Shown: positions 25,977 to 34,810 of the stretch, piece by piece
Layout: each line of letters begins with the position of its first letter
Numbering within the stretch: position 1 is the stretch's first letter
DNA from: Sanyastnella coralliicola
GTDB taxonomy: Bacteria; Bacteroidota; Bacteroidia; Flavobacteriales_D; Sanyastnellaceae
Assembly: GCF_030845195.1 (NCBI RefSeq)
Contig: NZ_CP132543.1
Coordinates: 3,303,501-3,367,500, forward strand
Direction: 5' to 3'
DNA: 64,000 nt
Program-made: the position numbers and the translations under genes
Notes under the pieces: model-generated
Seen by the model: the letters and a program-made list of their open reading frames with translations, nothing else
What the model was told of the DNA's origin: nothing
Database searches by the model: none

Positions 25977-26420
25977 ATGAAACGATACACCTTTAAAAAG
26001 CACGAGCGTCTTACGCACCGTAAGATCATCGGTCAGCTTTTTGAAAAGGGTGCGGCTGTCAAGTCATTTCCTGTGCGCTTCAAGTGGCTCGCTACTGAGC
26101 TCATCGAAGAGCAACCAGCACAGGTAGTCATCAGTGTGTCTAAGCGATACTTTAAGAAAGCTGTCGATCGTAACCGAATCAAGCGACTTATTCGCGAAAG
26201 TTGGCGTATGCAAAAGCACCGTCTTTACGATGCTTGTCAACAACACGATCTTCAATTGGCGGTAGCAGTAATCTACATTGGGAAAGAACTCCCAGACTTT
26301 AACACAATAGATCTTAAAATATCGCTCCTGATCGATCGTTTAATAGAGGATATCGCTAACTTCAAGAGCGATGACCAATCGATCCATCAAACCGGACAGG
26401 ATGAAAAAAGTGCTACGTAA
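25977..26420 (+). CDS. rnpA: Ribonuclease P protein component
   Basis: 147 codons. Basic protein that binds RNase P RNA and assists 5' processing of pre-tRNA. Start KHERLTHRKIIGQLFEKG and the signature FKKAVDRNRIKRLIRESWR (RNR motif) are clear. The gene is away from its common rpmH/dnaA neighbourhood, as usual in Bacteroidota. It overlaps the protease start by 20 bp. Confidence 0.94.
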   Translation: MKRYTFKKHERLTHRKIIGQLFEKGAAVKSFPVRFKWLATELIEEQPAQVVISVSKRYFKKAVDRNRIKRLIRESWRMQKHRLYDACQQHDLQLAVAVIYIGKELPDFNTIDLKISLLIDRLIEDIANFKSDDQSIHQTGQDEKSAT

Positions 26421-28053
26421 GAATAAGTGGGTTTGGTTACTGTTTGTACCACTCGCCATCGGAGGAATCTCATTCAAAGCTGCTGAAGACTATTTCGAAA
26501 TCTCAAAGAACCTTGAGATCTTCACTGGACTCTACAAAGAGCTCAATATCTTCTACGTAGACGAGACCAATCCAGGTGAGTTGATGAAGACTGGTATTGA
26601 TGCCATGCTCAAGTCACTCGACCCTTACACAGTTTACTATCCTGAATCTAAGATTGAAGACTACCGTTTCATGACCACGGGTCAATACGGTGGCATCGGC
26701 GCACTCGTCAACACTATTGATGGAGAGGTGACAATCATGGAACCATACGAAGGATACGCAGCACACTCTGCCGGACTTCTCGCTGGAGATGTTGTACTTG
26801 AAATTGATGGGAAAGACCTCAATGAAGTAGACCCTGACGAAATCAGCGGACTCCTCAAAGGTCAAGCCGGAACAAAGGTGGATGTAAAAATCCGCCGTGA
26901 AGGAGAAGCGAGTCCGATGGTTGTTCAAGTGGAGCGCCAAGATGTGCAGATCCCAGACGTTCCTTACGCTGGAATGTTGACTGATAAGATCGGATACATC
27001 CACCTCAGAAGCTTCACCAAAACAGCCAGCGCGGAAGTGCGCAAAAACCTTGTTGAACTTCGAGACAACGAAGGAATGGAGCAACTTGTGTTTGACCTTC
27101 GCGGGAATGGTGGTGGTTTGCTTCGAGAAGCCATCAACATTGTGAACCTTTTCGTTCCGAAAGGAACAGAAATCGTAAGCACGAAAGGTAAACTCGAAGA
27201 GTGGAATCGTACGCATACTGCACTCAACGAGCCAATCGCTCCTGACATGCCCGTTATTGTTTTGGTTGATGGTGGTTCTGCCAGCGCAAGTGAAATTGTA
27301 AGTGGAGCACTGCAAGATCTAGATCGAGCTGTAGTTGTTGGAAATACCACATTCGGTAAAGGACTCGTACAGCAAACAAAAGACCTCGAGTACAACTCAA
27401 AGCTGAAGTTGACGGTTGCGAAATACTACATCCCTAGCGGACGATGCATCCAGAAACTCGACTACACTAACCGTGCTGGTGAGCGTGTAGATGAAGTACC
27501 TGATTCACTGATCAAGCCTTTCCAAACTGTTGGCGGTCGTACCGTTTATGACGGACGAGGAGTGGCACCAGATGTAGACGTAGAACAAGGAGAATTCAGC
27601 AACGTACTTGCCGGACTCATGCGCAATCACATCGTATTCAAATACGCCACCACCTTTGCACGTGAGAACGCGGAAATCGCAGAGCCGGAAGCCTTCGATC
27701 TAGGTGAACGTTACGATGATTTTGTAGCCTACGCACTTTCAAAAGAATTCGACTACGACACACGTACAGAAGAACTCCTCGCTCGACTTAAAGAAGTGGC
27801 TCAAGACGAGCGCTACTATGAAGGAGCTGAAGAGGTATTTGCTTCGCTTGAAGAACAGATCGCACCGGAGAAATCACGTGATCTTCAGAAATTCCGCGAG
27901 CAGATTGAGTACACTCTTGAAGAAGAGATCATTAGTCGTTACTACTATCAAAAAGGGGCGATTCGCTACGCACTGGAACATGATCCAGTACTGAAACGTG
28001 CCTTGAATGTCTTCGGAGAGGAGTATATTCGGATCCTAAACGGAACCGAATAG
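26401..28053 (+). CDS. S41 C-terminal processing peptidase
   Basis: 550 codons from ATG 26401; an earlier ATG (26371) would only add residues deep within rnpA. Signal anchor ~residues 9-26; a PDZ domain ~90-175 (YGGIGALVNTIDGEVTIMEPYEGYAAHSAGLLAGDVVLEIDG); S41 protease domain with catalytic Ser near 295 in GGSASASEIVSGAL and Lys320 in TFGKGLVQ. A periplasmic protease trimming C-termini or clearing envelope proteins. The downstream O-antigen ligase-like gene follows after 6 bp. Confidence 0.93.
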   Translation: MKKVLRKNKWVWLLFVPLAIGGISFKAAEDYFEISKNLEIFTGLYKELNIFYVDETNPGELMKTGIDAMLKSLDPYTVYYPESKIEDYRFMTTGQYGGIGALVNTIDGEVTIMEPYEGYAAHSAGLLAGDVVLEIDGKDLNEVDPDEISGLLKGQAGTKVDVKIRREGEASPMVVQVERQDVQIPDVPYAGMLTDKIGYIHLRSFTKTASAEVRKNLVELRDNEGMEQLVFDLRGNGGGLLREAINIVNLFVPKGTEIVSTKGKLEEWNRTHTALNEPIAPDMPVIVLVDGGSASASEIVSGALQDLDRAVVVGNTTFGKGLVQQTKDLEYNSKLKLTVAKYYIPSGRCIQKLDYTNRAGERVDEVPDSLIKPFQTVGGRTVYDGRGVAPDVDVEQGEFSNVLAGLMRNHIVFKYATTFARENAEIAEPEAFDLGERYDDFVAYALSKEFDYDTRTEELLARLKEVAQDERYYEGAEEVFASLEEQIAPEKSRDLQKFREQIEYTLEEEIISRYYYQKGAIRYALEHDPVLKRALNVFGEEYIRILNGTE

Positions 28054-28059
28054 ACCTAG

Positions 28060-29649
28060 GTGATTCAGAAAGATAGAATTGTCCCCCTTCTTTATCAGGC
28101 AGGGCTAATCCTTGCTGTGGTGTCGATGCCCTTCTCGAATTTCGGGATGAGTGTGTCTTCATTCTGGCTTCTCGGAACCTGGATCATCGACCAGCTTACT
28201 TCTGAAAAACAGAACCTTAAGTACCGCTGGGCAAAGGCCATTTCAAGTGGTTACTTCTGGATCCTGATCTCTGTCTTCCTCATCCACATCATTGGCTTGC
28301 TGTGGACGCAAGACTTCGGTTATGCGATGAAAGACATACGGATTAAGCTCCCTATACTTCTCTTCGTTACCATCTTCTTCACCGCCAGACCTATTGAAGG
28401 ATTGAGCTTACGGCGTATGTGGCTCTTCTTTGTGATGGCCTGCGGAGCGGCAGTTATTGGATGTGCATTGATTCCTCTCGGCATCTGGGATAAGGAAGTC
28501 AGCAACATCCGTGACATCAGTGTTTTCATCTCACACATTCGATTCAGTATGCTGCTCGTGTTTGCATCGGCTGTGTTGATGTTGTGGATCTCTGAAGGAC
28601 GCAAAATCTTGCTCTGTTTGGTGCTGTTAGCACTGAATCTCGGCTTCTTGTGGATCATCGAATCCGTTACAGGAGCGGTACTCCTGACAGCAGTGATTAT
28701 TCTTTTCCTTGTGAGTGAAGAAGCGAGCGTAATTAAGCCAAGATGGCGCAAGATGCTTCGCTGGACGATTCCTTCTATGATGTTAATTGGCATGATTGCC
28801 ATTGGGTACATGACCTATGATTACTTCAACCTTCCAGAGAACCACGCTGAAGGACTTGAAACGCACACAGCCCAAGGAAACCCCTATGAGCACCATCCAG
28901 ATAACACCATGCGTGAAAACGGGCACTTTATCTGGAGGTACATTGCCTGGGGAGAGTTGCGTTCAGGATGGGAAGAGCGAAGCACCTTAGCATACGACAG
29001 TACGGATGCTCGTGGGCAAGCGCTCTATGGCACCTTGGTTCGATACCTCACTTCAAAAGGCCTACGCAAAGACCTTGAAGGAGTGCGCGCGCTAACAGAA
29101 GAAGATGTGAGGCTTGTGGAGTCAGGTATCCCTTCCGTTCTTGAAATTGAACACAGTGGTTTACGTCGTCGACTCGACAAGATTTTCTTCGAAATATCGA
29201 ACGTCATGAATGGCGGTAACCCAAGCGGAAATTCTGTGACCCAACGATTAGAATTCTGGAAGGCCGGAAGACACATCATCGCCAATCACCCTATACTCGG
29301 TGTGGGAACCGGAGATGTCAAAGATGCTTTTGCTACCGCATACGACGAGATTGATTCTTCACTGGAAGAACCTTACCGATTGCGTGCGCACAATCAATAC
29401 ATGACCTTCTGGATTGCCTTCGGGATTTGTGGCGTGTTGTTACTCCTACTCGTGTTGTTTATGCCTCTCGGAGTAGTGGGAAGTGAACGTGGTTTCCTCT
29501 TTACTACCTTCTGCTTGATTTTGGCGTTGAGCTTCCTGACGGAAGACACCCTAGAGACGCAAGCGGGAGTTACCTTCTTTGCGTTTTTCGCTGCTCTTTT
29601 CAGCGGTCAACGACTCGCCTTCCACTCCAGGATTCGTCCGAACACCTGA
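28060..29649 (+). CDS. O-antigen ligase/polymerase-like membrane protein (Wzy/WaaL)
   Basis: 529 codons from a GTG start. About eleven membrane helices with one large periplasmic loop (~residues 265-425) containing NPYEHHPDNTMRENGHFIWRYIAWGELR and SVTQRLEFWKAGRHIIANHPILGVGTGD, followed by RLRAHNQYMTFWIAFG, the usual order in O-antigen ligases. It should join or polymerise surface glycans in the periplasm. Two LPS-type glycosyltransferases lie next to it on the other strand; its last 43 bp overlap the end of the convergent GT9 gene. Confidence 0.82.
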   Translation: MIQKDRIVPLLYQAGLILAVVSMPFSNFGMSVSSFWLLGTWIIDQLTSEKQNLKYRWAKAISSGYFWILISVFLIHIIGLLWTQDFGYAMKDIRIKLPILLFVTIFFTARPIEGLSLRRMWLFFVMACGAAVIGCALIPLGIWDKEVSNIRDISVFISHIRFSMLLVFASAVLMLWISEGRKILLCLVLLALNLGFLWIIESVTGAVLLTAVIILFLVSEEASVIKPRWRKMLRWTIPSMMLIGMIAIGYMTYDYFNLPENHAEGLETHTAQGNPYEHHPDNTMRENGHFIWRYIAWGELRSGWEERSTLAYDSTDARGQALYGTLVRYLTSKGLRKDLEGVRALTEEDVRLVESGIPSVLEIEHSGLRRRLDKIFFEISNVMNGGNPSGNSVTQRLEFWKAGRHIIANHPILGVGTGDVKDAFATAYDEIDSSLEEPYRLRAHNQYMTFWIAFGICGVLLLLLVLFMPLGVVGSERGFLFTTFCLILALSFLTEDTLETQAGVTFFAFFAALFSGQRLAFHSRIRPNT

Positions 29650-30599
29650 TCGGGAGTCATCTTCAATCGTCCATCTTCTGGATGAACATCATCAACTAAG
29701 TACGATGCCTTTGGCCCCAATGGAGCCCAACGTGTTGGGAATATTGGACGTTTCGGTGAATACAACCCAAGTGCATTGATGCCTGTCGCTGCTGCCATAT
29801 GCAATGGCCCTGTAGAAGCCGCCACCAGACCATCTGCTTTCGAAATCAAGTACAACAGTTGATCTAAGTTCAATTGTCCACCGAGATCAATCACTTTGTT
29901 CCAAGGCAATTTATCGCCCATGGTTTGGCGTTCTTTCTCTGTGCCGGTCACACCTACGGTGATACCTTCTGCTGACAGTAGTTCAATGAGTTTGGCAAAT
30001 GATTCCAATGGCCATTCGAGCGCGCTTCCATGAGAAAGCGGATGCAACAAGATGGAAAACTCCGCATCGAGAATGGCTTGAGCATTCCCGAGATCTTGAG
30101 AAGGGACACTCATATTGTAAAGCTTTCCGATGCGATTGAGATCGTAAGAGGCATCTTGACCTATGGCCTCCAACATCTTTAGATTCAGTTGTGCTTCGTG
30201 AAGGTCTGATCCTTTTCTGCTGTACCAAAGGCGTTTGTTCACCTTGGTCAAAGCATGCCATCGTTTAGCCGTCCCAATGCGTGTCGGAATCTTCGCTTCA
30301 TGAGCTACTTCAATCACTTCTTTCCGCGGGAACACATGGAAGATCATATCTGAGTCCCACGCTTTCACTTTGGCTACCTGCTCATTCCGCGCTAGCGAAG
30401 AAATATCATCCCAATTCAAAAAGACATCCACGCTTTGACAGGCCTCAATAACACAGCGCGTGTAAGAGCGACCTAAGAAGCTAATTTTCGCCGTTGGGTA
30501 TAGTGCATGCAAACGTGTCGCCAAAGGCAGCGTGAGGATAACATCTCCGATGCCGTCTGTGCGCGAAATGACAATATGCTTAGGCGAAAGTTCCGGCAT
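29607..30599 (-). CDS. Glycosyltransferase family 9 (heptosyltransferase-like)
   Basis: 330 codons from ATG 30599. N-terminal HIVISRTDGIGDVILTLPLATRLHALYP and C-terminal LGGQLNLDQLLYLISKADGLVAASTGPLHMAAATGINALGLYSP are hallmarks of ADP-heptose:LPS heptosyltransferases. It would add heptose or a similar sugar to the LPS core at the cytoplasmic face. It overlaps the upstream GT2 gene by 20 bp and the convergent O-antigen ligase-like gene by 43 bp. A TCGCTAGCGCGGAA motif (30385-30398) is read here in a different frame (SLARN) from most copies. Confidence 0.88.
   Translation of the reverse strand: MPELSPKHIVISRTDGIGDVILTLPLATRLHALYPTAKISFLGRSYTRCVIEACQSVDVFLNWDDISSLARNEQVAKVKAWDSDMIFHVFPRKEVIEVAHEAKIPTRIGTAKRWHALTKVNKRLWYSRKGSDLHEAQLNLKMLEAIGQDASYDLNRIGKLYNMSVPSQDLGNAQAILDAEFSILLHPLSHGSALEWPLESFAKLIELLSAEGITVGVTGTEKERQTMGDKLPWNKVIDLGGQLNLDQLLYLISKADGLVAASTGPLHMAAATGINALGLYSPKRPIFPTRWAPLGPKASYLVDDVHPEDGRLKMTPDQVFGRILEWKASR
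30385..30398 (-). repeat. TCGCTAnCGCGGAA motif (exact, different frame)
   Basis: In the GT9 gene, read as SLARN rather than ASAE: conservation at DNA level. Confidence 0.8.
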
Positions 30600-31353
30600 G
30601 ACGTTGTTTGAGTTTAACGTATTTGCGGTAGGTCGCAAAAGCACTCATCCGTGCAATGGTGAAGCCTGTGGCGCCATCAAGAAAGCCTTTCTTGAAAAAG
30701 AATGTCTTCATGAACTGCGCAAAAACCTTGAGGTAAATCGTGAACCAACCTTTCTTGACGCCACGTTCGTACAGCTCTTTACTCGCGATGTTTCCGAAGT
30801 ACTCAATCTGCTTGTAGTGATCTTCAGAAGTGTAGTAGCTGTAGTGAAGAATATCGCCTTTCAAATGGCCTGAAACAAGACCTTCATGCAGGTCAAATTT
30901 ATCATGAGGATTCACACCACCCCACTCCCCTTTTCCTTTTCGGAAAAGGCGCATTTTGGTGTCAGGATACCATCCTGAATGGCGCACCCAATCACCACAG
31001 TAATTGGTCAAGCGGTTCATGGAGTAACCATCAACCTGCGGATCATCACTGGAAAGAACTTCTTCAATGGCGGCGCTCAATTGACCATCCAGTGCTTCAT
31101 CAGCGTCGAGGCTTAACACCCAGTCGTGTGTGGCCATCTGCCAAGCTCGGTTCTTCTGTTGAATATGTCCGTCAAAGGCATGCTCTTCAAAGCGTGCTCC
31201 GAGTGAAGTAGCGATGTGTTTGGTGTTATCCTTAGAAAAAGAGTCAAGGATCAACACTTCGTCTGCAAGATCTTGCACTGAACGTATGCAACGTTCAATG
31301 TTCCGTTCCTCGTTAAAGGTGATGACTACAACTGAGAGTTTTGCTCTTTCCAT
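30580..31353 (-). CDS. Glycosyltransferase family 2 (LPS core WaaE/KdtX-like)
   Basis: 257 codons from ATG 31353. GT-A fold: LSVVVITFNEERNIERCIRSVQDLADEVLILDSFSKDNT, with DxD-like LSLDADEAL near residue 95 and a C-terminal amphipathic stretch (KVFAQFMKTFFFKKGFLDGATGFTIARMSAFATYRKYVKL). It resembles the WaaE/KdtX glucosyltransferases of the LPS inner core. Co-transcribed with the GT9 gene. Box TACCTTCG lies 16 nt upstream. Confidence 0.88.
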   Translation of the reverse strand: MERAKLSVVVITFNEERNIERCIRSVQDLADEVLILDSFSKDNTKHIATSLGARFEEHAFDGHIQQKNRAWQMATHDWVLSLDADEALDGQLSAAIEEVLSSDDPQVDGYSMNRLTNYCGDWVRHSGWYPDTKMRLFRKGKGEWGGVNPHDKFDLHEGLVSGHLKGDILHYSYYTSEDHYKQIEYFGNIASKELYERGVKKGWFTIYLKVFAQFMKTFFFKKGFLDGATGFTIARMSAFATYRKYVKLKQRHAGTFA

Positions 31354-31369
31354 TACCGGAGATTCGATG

Positions 31370-31377
31370 CGAAGGTA
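31370..31377 (-). promoter_or_regulatory. -7 box of the GT2-GT9 operon
   Basis: TACCTTCG on the minus strand, 16 nt before the ATG at 31353; -33 not clear. Confidence 0.4.
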
Positions 31378-31412
31378 CACACAAGAACTGGTATTCGCTG
31401 TTGAAAACCTTG

Positions 31413-31443
31413 CTTGTCAAGGGCGCACAAAGTGCTAATTTTG
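31413..31443 (+). promoter_or_regulatory. Promoter of purD
   Basis: CTTG (31413-31416), exact 19-bp spacer, TAATTTTG (31436-31443), then 16 nt to the ATG. A good Bacteroidota promoter. Confidence 0.65.
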
Positions 31444-31459
31444 TAGAAAACACCCCCTT

Positions 31460-32752
31460 ATGAATGTTCTGATCCTTGGTTCAGGAGGACGGGAGCACGC
31501 GATCGCCTGGAAAGTAGCTCAAAGTTCTATTTTGACGAAACTGTACGTCGCACCGGGTAATGCCGGAACCGCTGCTATTGCTGAGAATGTAGCGCTCGAT
31601 GTGATGGATTTCAAAGCAGTTGCTCAGTTCGCTCTTGACAATGACATTAAGATCGTTGTTGTTGGTCCTGAAGCACCATTGGTTGAAGGAATTGCAGATT
31701 ATTTCGAGTCTGACGATTCTCTTAGCCACATCTGTGTGATTGGACCTAACAAAGTGGGTGCTCAGTTGGAGGGTAGTAAAGAGTTCGCCAAAGAATTCAT
31801 GCGCCGCCATCAGATTCCGACAGCTCGTTACAAAAGCTTTACGCGAGAAAACGCAAAAGACGCCCGTGCTTTCTTGGAAGGCATGAAAGCGCCTTACGTG
31901 ATTAAAGCTGACGGACTCGCCGCCGGAAAAGGGGTCATCATCACCGAAGACATCGAAGAAGCTGTGACCACAGTCAATAACATGCTCGTAGACAAAGTCT
32001 TTGGGGATGCTGGTAGCACTGTAGTAATCGAAGAGTTCCTGAAAGGGATCGAAGTTTCGATGTTCGTGATTACTGACGGAAGATCTTACAAGATTCTCCC
32101 TGAGGCGAAAGATTACAAGCGCATTGGCGAAGGTGATACGGGTCCGAACACTGGAGGTATGGGGGCAATTAGCCCAGTACCATTCGTGAATCCAGAATTC
32201 ATGGAGAAAGTGAAAAACCATGTCATCATTCCAACCATCAAAGGACTAAACGCTGACGACATCAGCTACAAAGGATTCATCTTCTTCGGATTGATGAAGG
32301 TTCAAGGAGATCCGTACGTGATTGAGTACAACTGCCGCTTAGGAGACCCTGAAACAGAAGTAATTCTTCCGCGCATCAAGTCTGATCTATTGCACTTCTT
32401 CGAAGGAATTGCCACAGACACTTTGAGTGAATGTGATTTGGAGATTGATGATCGTACGGCAACCACGGTGATCCTTGCTTCTGGTGGATATCCTGCTTCG
32501 TATGAAAAAGGAAAGGCCATCACCATGTCAAATGAAAAGAACAAGAGCATAGTTTACCACGCTGGTACAAAGCTTGACGGAGATAAGGTGCTCACGAATG
32601 GCGGGCGCGTAATGGCCGTAACGTCGATGGGTGCGGATATGGAAGAGGCGCTAGAAAAAAGCTACGCTACCATTGATGCTGTACAATTTGACGGGAAATA
32701 CTTCCGTAAAGACATCGGATTCGATCTACGGAAGGTTCAAACAACGAAGTAA
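31460..32752 (+). CDS. purD: Phosphoribosylamine-glycine ligase (GARS)
   Basis: 430 codons. ATP-dependent joining of phosphoribosylamine and glycine, second step of purine synthesis. MNVLILGSGGREHAIAWKV, the ATP-grasp segment APYVIKADGLAAGKGVII and the metal/nucleotide region GDTGPNTGGMGAISP are diagnostic; IEYNCRLGDPETEVILPR closes the active site. Monocistronic with its own promoter. purQ lies 1.2 kb away on the other strand. Confidence 0.97.
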   Translation: MNVLILGSGGREHAIAWKVAQSSILTKLYVAPGNAGTAAIAENVALDVMDFKAVAQFALDNDIKIVVVGPEAPLVEGIADYFESDDSLSHICVIGPNKVGAQLEGSKEFAKEFMRRHQIPTARYKSFTRENAKDARAFLEGMKAPYVIKADGLAAGKGVIITEDIEEAVTTVNNMLVDKVFGDAGSTVVIEEFLKGIEVSMFVITDGRSYKILPEAKDYKRIGEGDTGPNTGGMGAISPVPFVNPEFMEKVKNHVIIPTIKGLNADDISYKGFIFFGLMKVQGDPYVIEYNCRLGDPETEVILPRIKSDLLHFFEGIATDTLSECDLEIDDRTATTVILASGGYPASYEKGKAITMSNEKNKSIVYHAGTKLDGDKVLTNGGRVMAVTSMGADMEEALEKSYATIDAVQFDGKYFRKDIGFDLRKVQTTK

Positions 32753-32768
32753 AAAGAGGGGGCGCGAA

Positions 32769-32957
32769 TTACATGAGCGTTCCTTCACGCTGCGCTTTCT
32801 TGTTGTAATCACCTTGCATCTTCAGCCAGATACCAAGGCCAACCAAACCAAGGACGATTACTCCCCAGTTGAACATTTCACTGATAGGTACAAGAACGCT
32901 TTCGAATGAATCTTCTACGATTTTACCAATTGGGTCAATGATGCTCTGCAAATTCAT
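32769..32957 (-). CDS. Small membrane protein, DUF6341 family
   Basis: 62 codons from ATG 32957. One central membrane helix (FNWGVIVLGLVGLGIWLKM) flanked by an amphipathic N-terminus and a lysine-rich tail. I recognise it as the small protein that accompanies DUF6427 in Flavobacteriales; here it is divergent from that gene. Function unknown. Ends 16 bp after purD (convergent). Confidence 0.65.
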   Translation of the reverse strand: MNLQSIIDPIGKIVEDSFESVLVPISEMFNWGVIVLGLVGLGIWLKMQGDYNKKAQREGTLM

Positions 32958-33031
32958 GGCTTGATTACTTTTGGGCAAAAATAGCACTTAGACTTTAAAT
33001 GCAATTCATTCGACACTGATTTTTGACAGGC

Positions 33032-33997
33032 ATGCTAAGTATTCTACGTTCAAACCAACCTATTGCTAACCTGGTAGCGCCGCTAATTGCGCTTCTCGGC
33101 ATTGGTTTGCACGTCTTTCTTAGTCCGGTCACCATCGAGTTGAATGAGAGTCATGCTTGGCTCCCAGGGTCCCTCACTTGGCATGGGTTTCCCTGGGTGA
33201 ATATGGTCTTTGCATTGGCCACTGCCATGCTTTTGAACCGTTGTTTTCTGCGTCATGAACTCAATCGCTCGGGCAACGTACTAGCCGCCTTTTTCTTCAT
33301 TTTCCCGGCGATGGTTATACCGCATACTTTGCCCTATTCACCGGTGTTTCCAGGTGCCATTTTCTTTGTGCTCGGGGTGAATGAGACGTTGAAGATTTAT
33401 CGCCAAAACGATGGTGCGGCGAGCTATTTCAATGCAGGTTTTCTTTTCGGAGTGGCTACGGTGATTTGCGGTTATTTCGCTAGCGCGGAATTGATGTTGA
33501 TCGTAGCAGTGCTATACACTCGTGCAGCCAACTGGCGCGAAATCATGCTCCCTATTGTTGGCTTCATCTTGCCGTTCATGATTTTCGCGACCCTCTTGTG
33601 GTTGTTAGATATGCCGTTGAATAGCTTTTGGTTCGGACTCACCGATCCAGGATCAGCAGATATCTCTTGGACACTATTTGTTTTCGCAAGCTTAATGGCG
33701 CTACTCAGCGTCACAGGATTATTATTCATGTTGGGCACCTTCTCTTCAAGCAGCAACAAGTCGAAGAATTCAAAAGCGGTCTTGCTCTTTTTCTCTGTTG
33801 GGATTCTCGGAAGCGCTATCACGGCATACTTCCACAGTGAAGCCGTGGCATCAAACCTTTTATTGATTCCAGCGGCGTGGTCGCTCCCATGGTTATTCCT
33901 GGAGCGTCAATATCGATTACAGGGAGTGTTGTTCTACACCTTAATTCTAGCCGGAATACTCAGCTGGATTTGGGTGCACTTCGGATGGCTTAGCTAA
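33032..33997 (+). CDS. DUF6427 polytopic membrane protein
   Basis: 321 codons from ATG 33032; a TTG at 33023 is in frame but less likely. About ten hydrophobic segments, beginning IANLVAPLIALLGIGLHVFLSP, resembling the DUF6427 proteins that in Flavobacteriales neighbour purD and a DUF6341 protein. Function unknown. Its last 8 bp overlap the end of convergent purQ. A TCGCTAGCGCGGAA motif lies at 33477 (FASAE). Confidence 0.7.
   Translation: MLSILRSNQPIANLVAPLIALLGIGLHVFLSPVTIELNESHAWLPGSLTWHGFPWVNMVFALATAMLLNRCFLRHELNRSGNVLAAFFFIFPAMVIPHTLPYSPVFPGAIFFVLGVNETLKIYRQNDGAASYFNAGFLFGVATVICGYFASAELMLIVAVLYTRAANWREIMLPIVGFILPFMIFATLLWLLDMPLNSFWFGLTDPGSADISWTLFVFASLMALLSVTGLLFMLGTFSSSSNKSKNSKAVLLFFSVGILGSAITAYFHSEAVASNLLLIPAAWSLPWLFLERQYRLQGVLFYTLILAGILSWIWVHFGWLS
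33477..33490 (+). repeat. TCGCTAnCGCGGAA motif (exact)
   Basis: In the DUF6427 gene, read as FASAE. Confidence 0.8.
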
Positions 33998-34685
33998 GCA
34001 CGAAGTTCTTTAGAATCGATTCGAAGATCTCTCGTCCGTCTGTATTGCTAAGGTCACTATCAGCTGCACGCTCTGGGTGCGGCATCATGCCGAATACGTT
34101 TCCTTTCTCGTTCATCACACCTGCAATGTTTTCAAGAGAACCGTTCGGGTTGGTGTCTTCTGAGATGTTTCCTTCAGCATCGCAGTAACGGAATAGTACC
34201 TGGTCATTGTCATTCAATGCCTTCAACGTTTCCGCGTCAGCGAAATAATTACCCTCACCGTGAGCCACAGGGATCTGGTAAGCGCGATCAAATTCAAGAT
34301 GGTTCGTCATCAACGCTCGCTCGCTCTGAGGTAGAAGGTGAACATTCTTACAAATGAACTTACGGTCAGTGTTGTGTAGCAGTGCTCCTGGAAGAAGGTT
34401 TGCTTCTGTCAACACCTGGAAACCGTTACAGATACCCATGAGGTAGCCGCCTTTATTTGCGTGATTTACGACGTCTTCCATAATTGGTGAGAATCGAGCA
34501 ATCGCCCCACTGCGGAGGTAATCTCCATAGCTGAACCCACCAGGCAAAACCACGAAATCTACTCCTTTGAGATCACGCTCTTTGTGCCATAGACGTTCAA
34601 CTTGTTGACCAAGGATTGACTCAAGGACATATACCATGTCTTCATCACAGTTACTGCCCGGGAAAATGACTACACCAAATTTCAT
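33990..34685 (-). CDS. purQ: Phosphoribosylformylglycinamidine synthase, glutaminase subunit
   Basis: 231 codons. Class I glutamine amidotransferase supplying ammonia for FGAM synthesis. Nucleophile Cys86 in YLMGICNGFQVL; His-Glu pair in MMPHPERA near the C-terminus; FPGSNCDEDM at the start. A separate PurQ implies a separate PurL and PurS elsewhere. A TAGTTTTG box lies 16 nt upstream (34702-34709). Confidence 0.95.
   Translation of the reverse strand: MKFGVVIFPGSNCDEDMVYVLESILGQQVERLWHKERDLKGVDFVVLPGGFSYGDYLRSGAIARFSPIMEDVVNHANKGGYLMGICNGFQVLTEANLLPGALLHNTDRKFICKNVHLLPQSERALMTNHLEFDRAYQIPVAHGEGNYFADAETLKALNDNDQVLFRYCDAEGNISEDTNPNGSLENIAGVMNEKGNVFGMMPHPERAADSDLSNTDGREIFESILKNFVLS
34230..34243 (-). 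repeat. TCGCTAnCGCGGAA motif (one mismatch)
   Basis: TCGCTGACGCGGAA in purQ, read as FADAE. Confidence 0.65.
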
Positions 34686-34701
34686 TGAGAAGAATTTGGG
34701 G

Positions 34702-34709
34702 CAAAACTA
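34702..34709 (-). promoter_or_regulatory. -7 box of purQ
   Basis: TAGTTTTG on the minus strand, a full TAnnTTTG match, 16 nt before the ATG at 34685. Confidence 0.45.
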
Positions 34710-34744
34710 CGAATTCGAGGTGCGAATAGACACACTTGTTAATT

Positions 34745-34772
34745 AAAAAACCCCGCAAATGCGGGGTTTATT
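34745..34772 (-). terminator. Terminator of the 34.8-37.5 kb T9SS cargo gene
   Basis: Stem AAACCCCGC/GCGGGGTTT with loop AAAT; six T follow on the minus strand. It lies 39 bp beyond the stop at 34811. The symmetry would also allow it to work on the plus strand. Confidence 0.85.
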
Positions 34773-34810
34773 TATGTTAAGTATGTGGTTAAGCTTAGCG
34801 CTGCTCTATG

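Noticed and set aside
26614-27315. 233-codon minus-strand open frame inside the S41 peptidase gene
   Set aside because: Same reason: antisense to conserved protease motifs.
31481-32221. 246-codon minus-strand open frame inside purD
   Set aside because: Antisense shadow of a highly conserved gene; composition (many Phe, Cys, His) is not protein-like.
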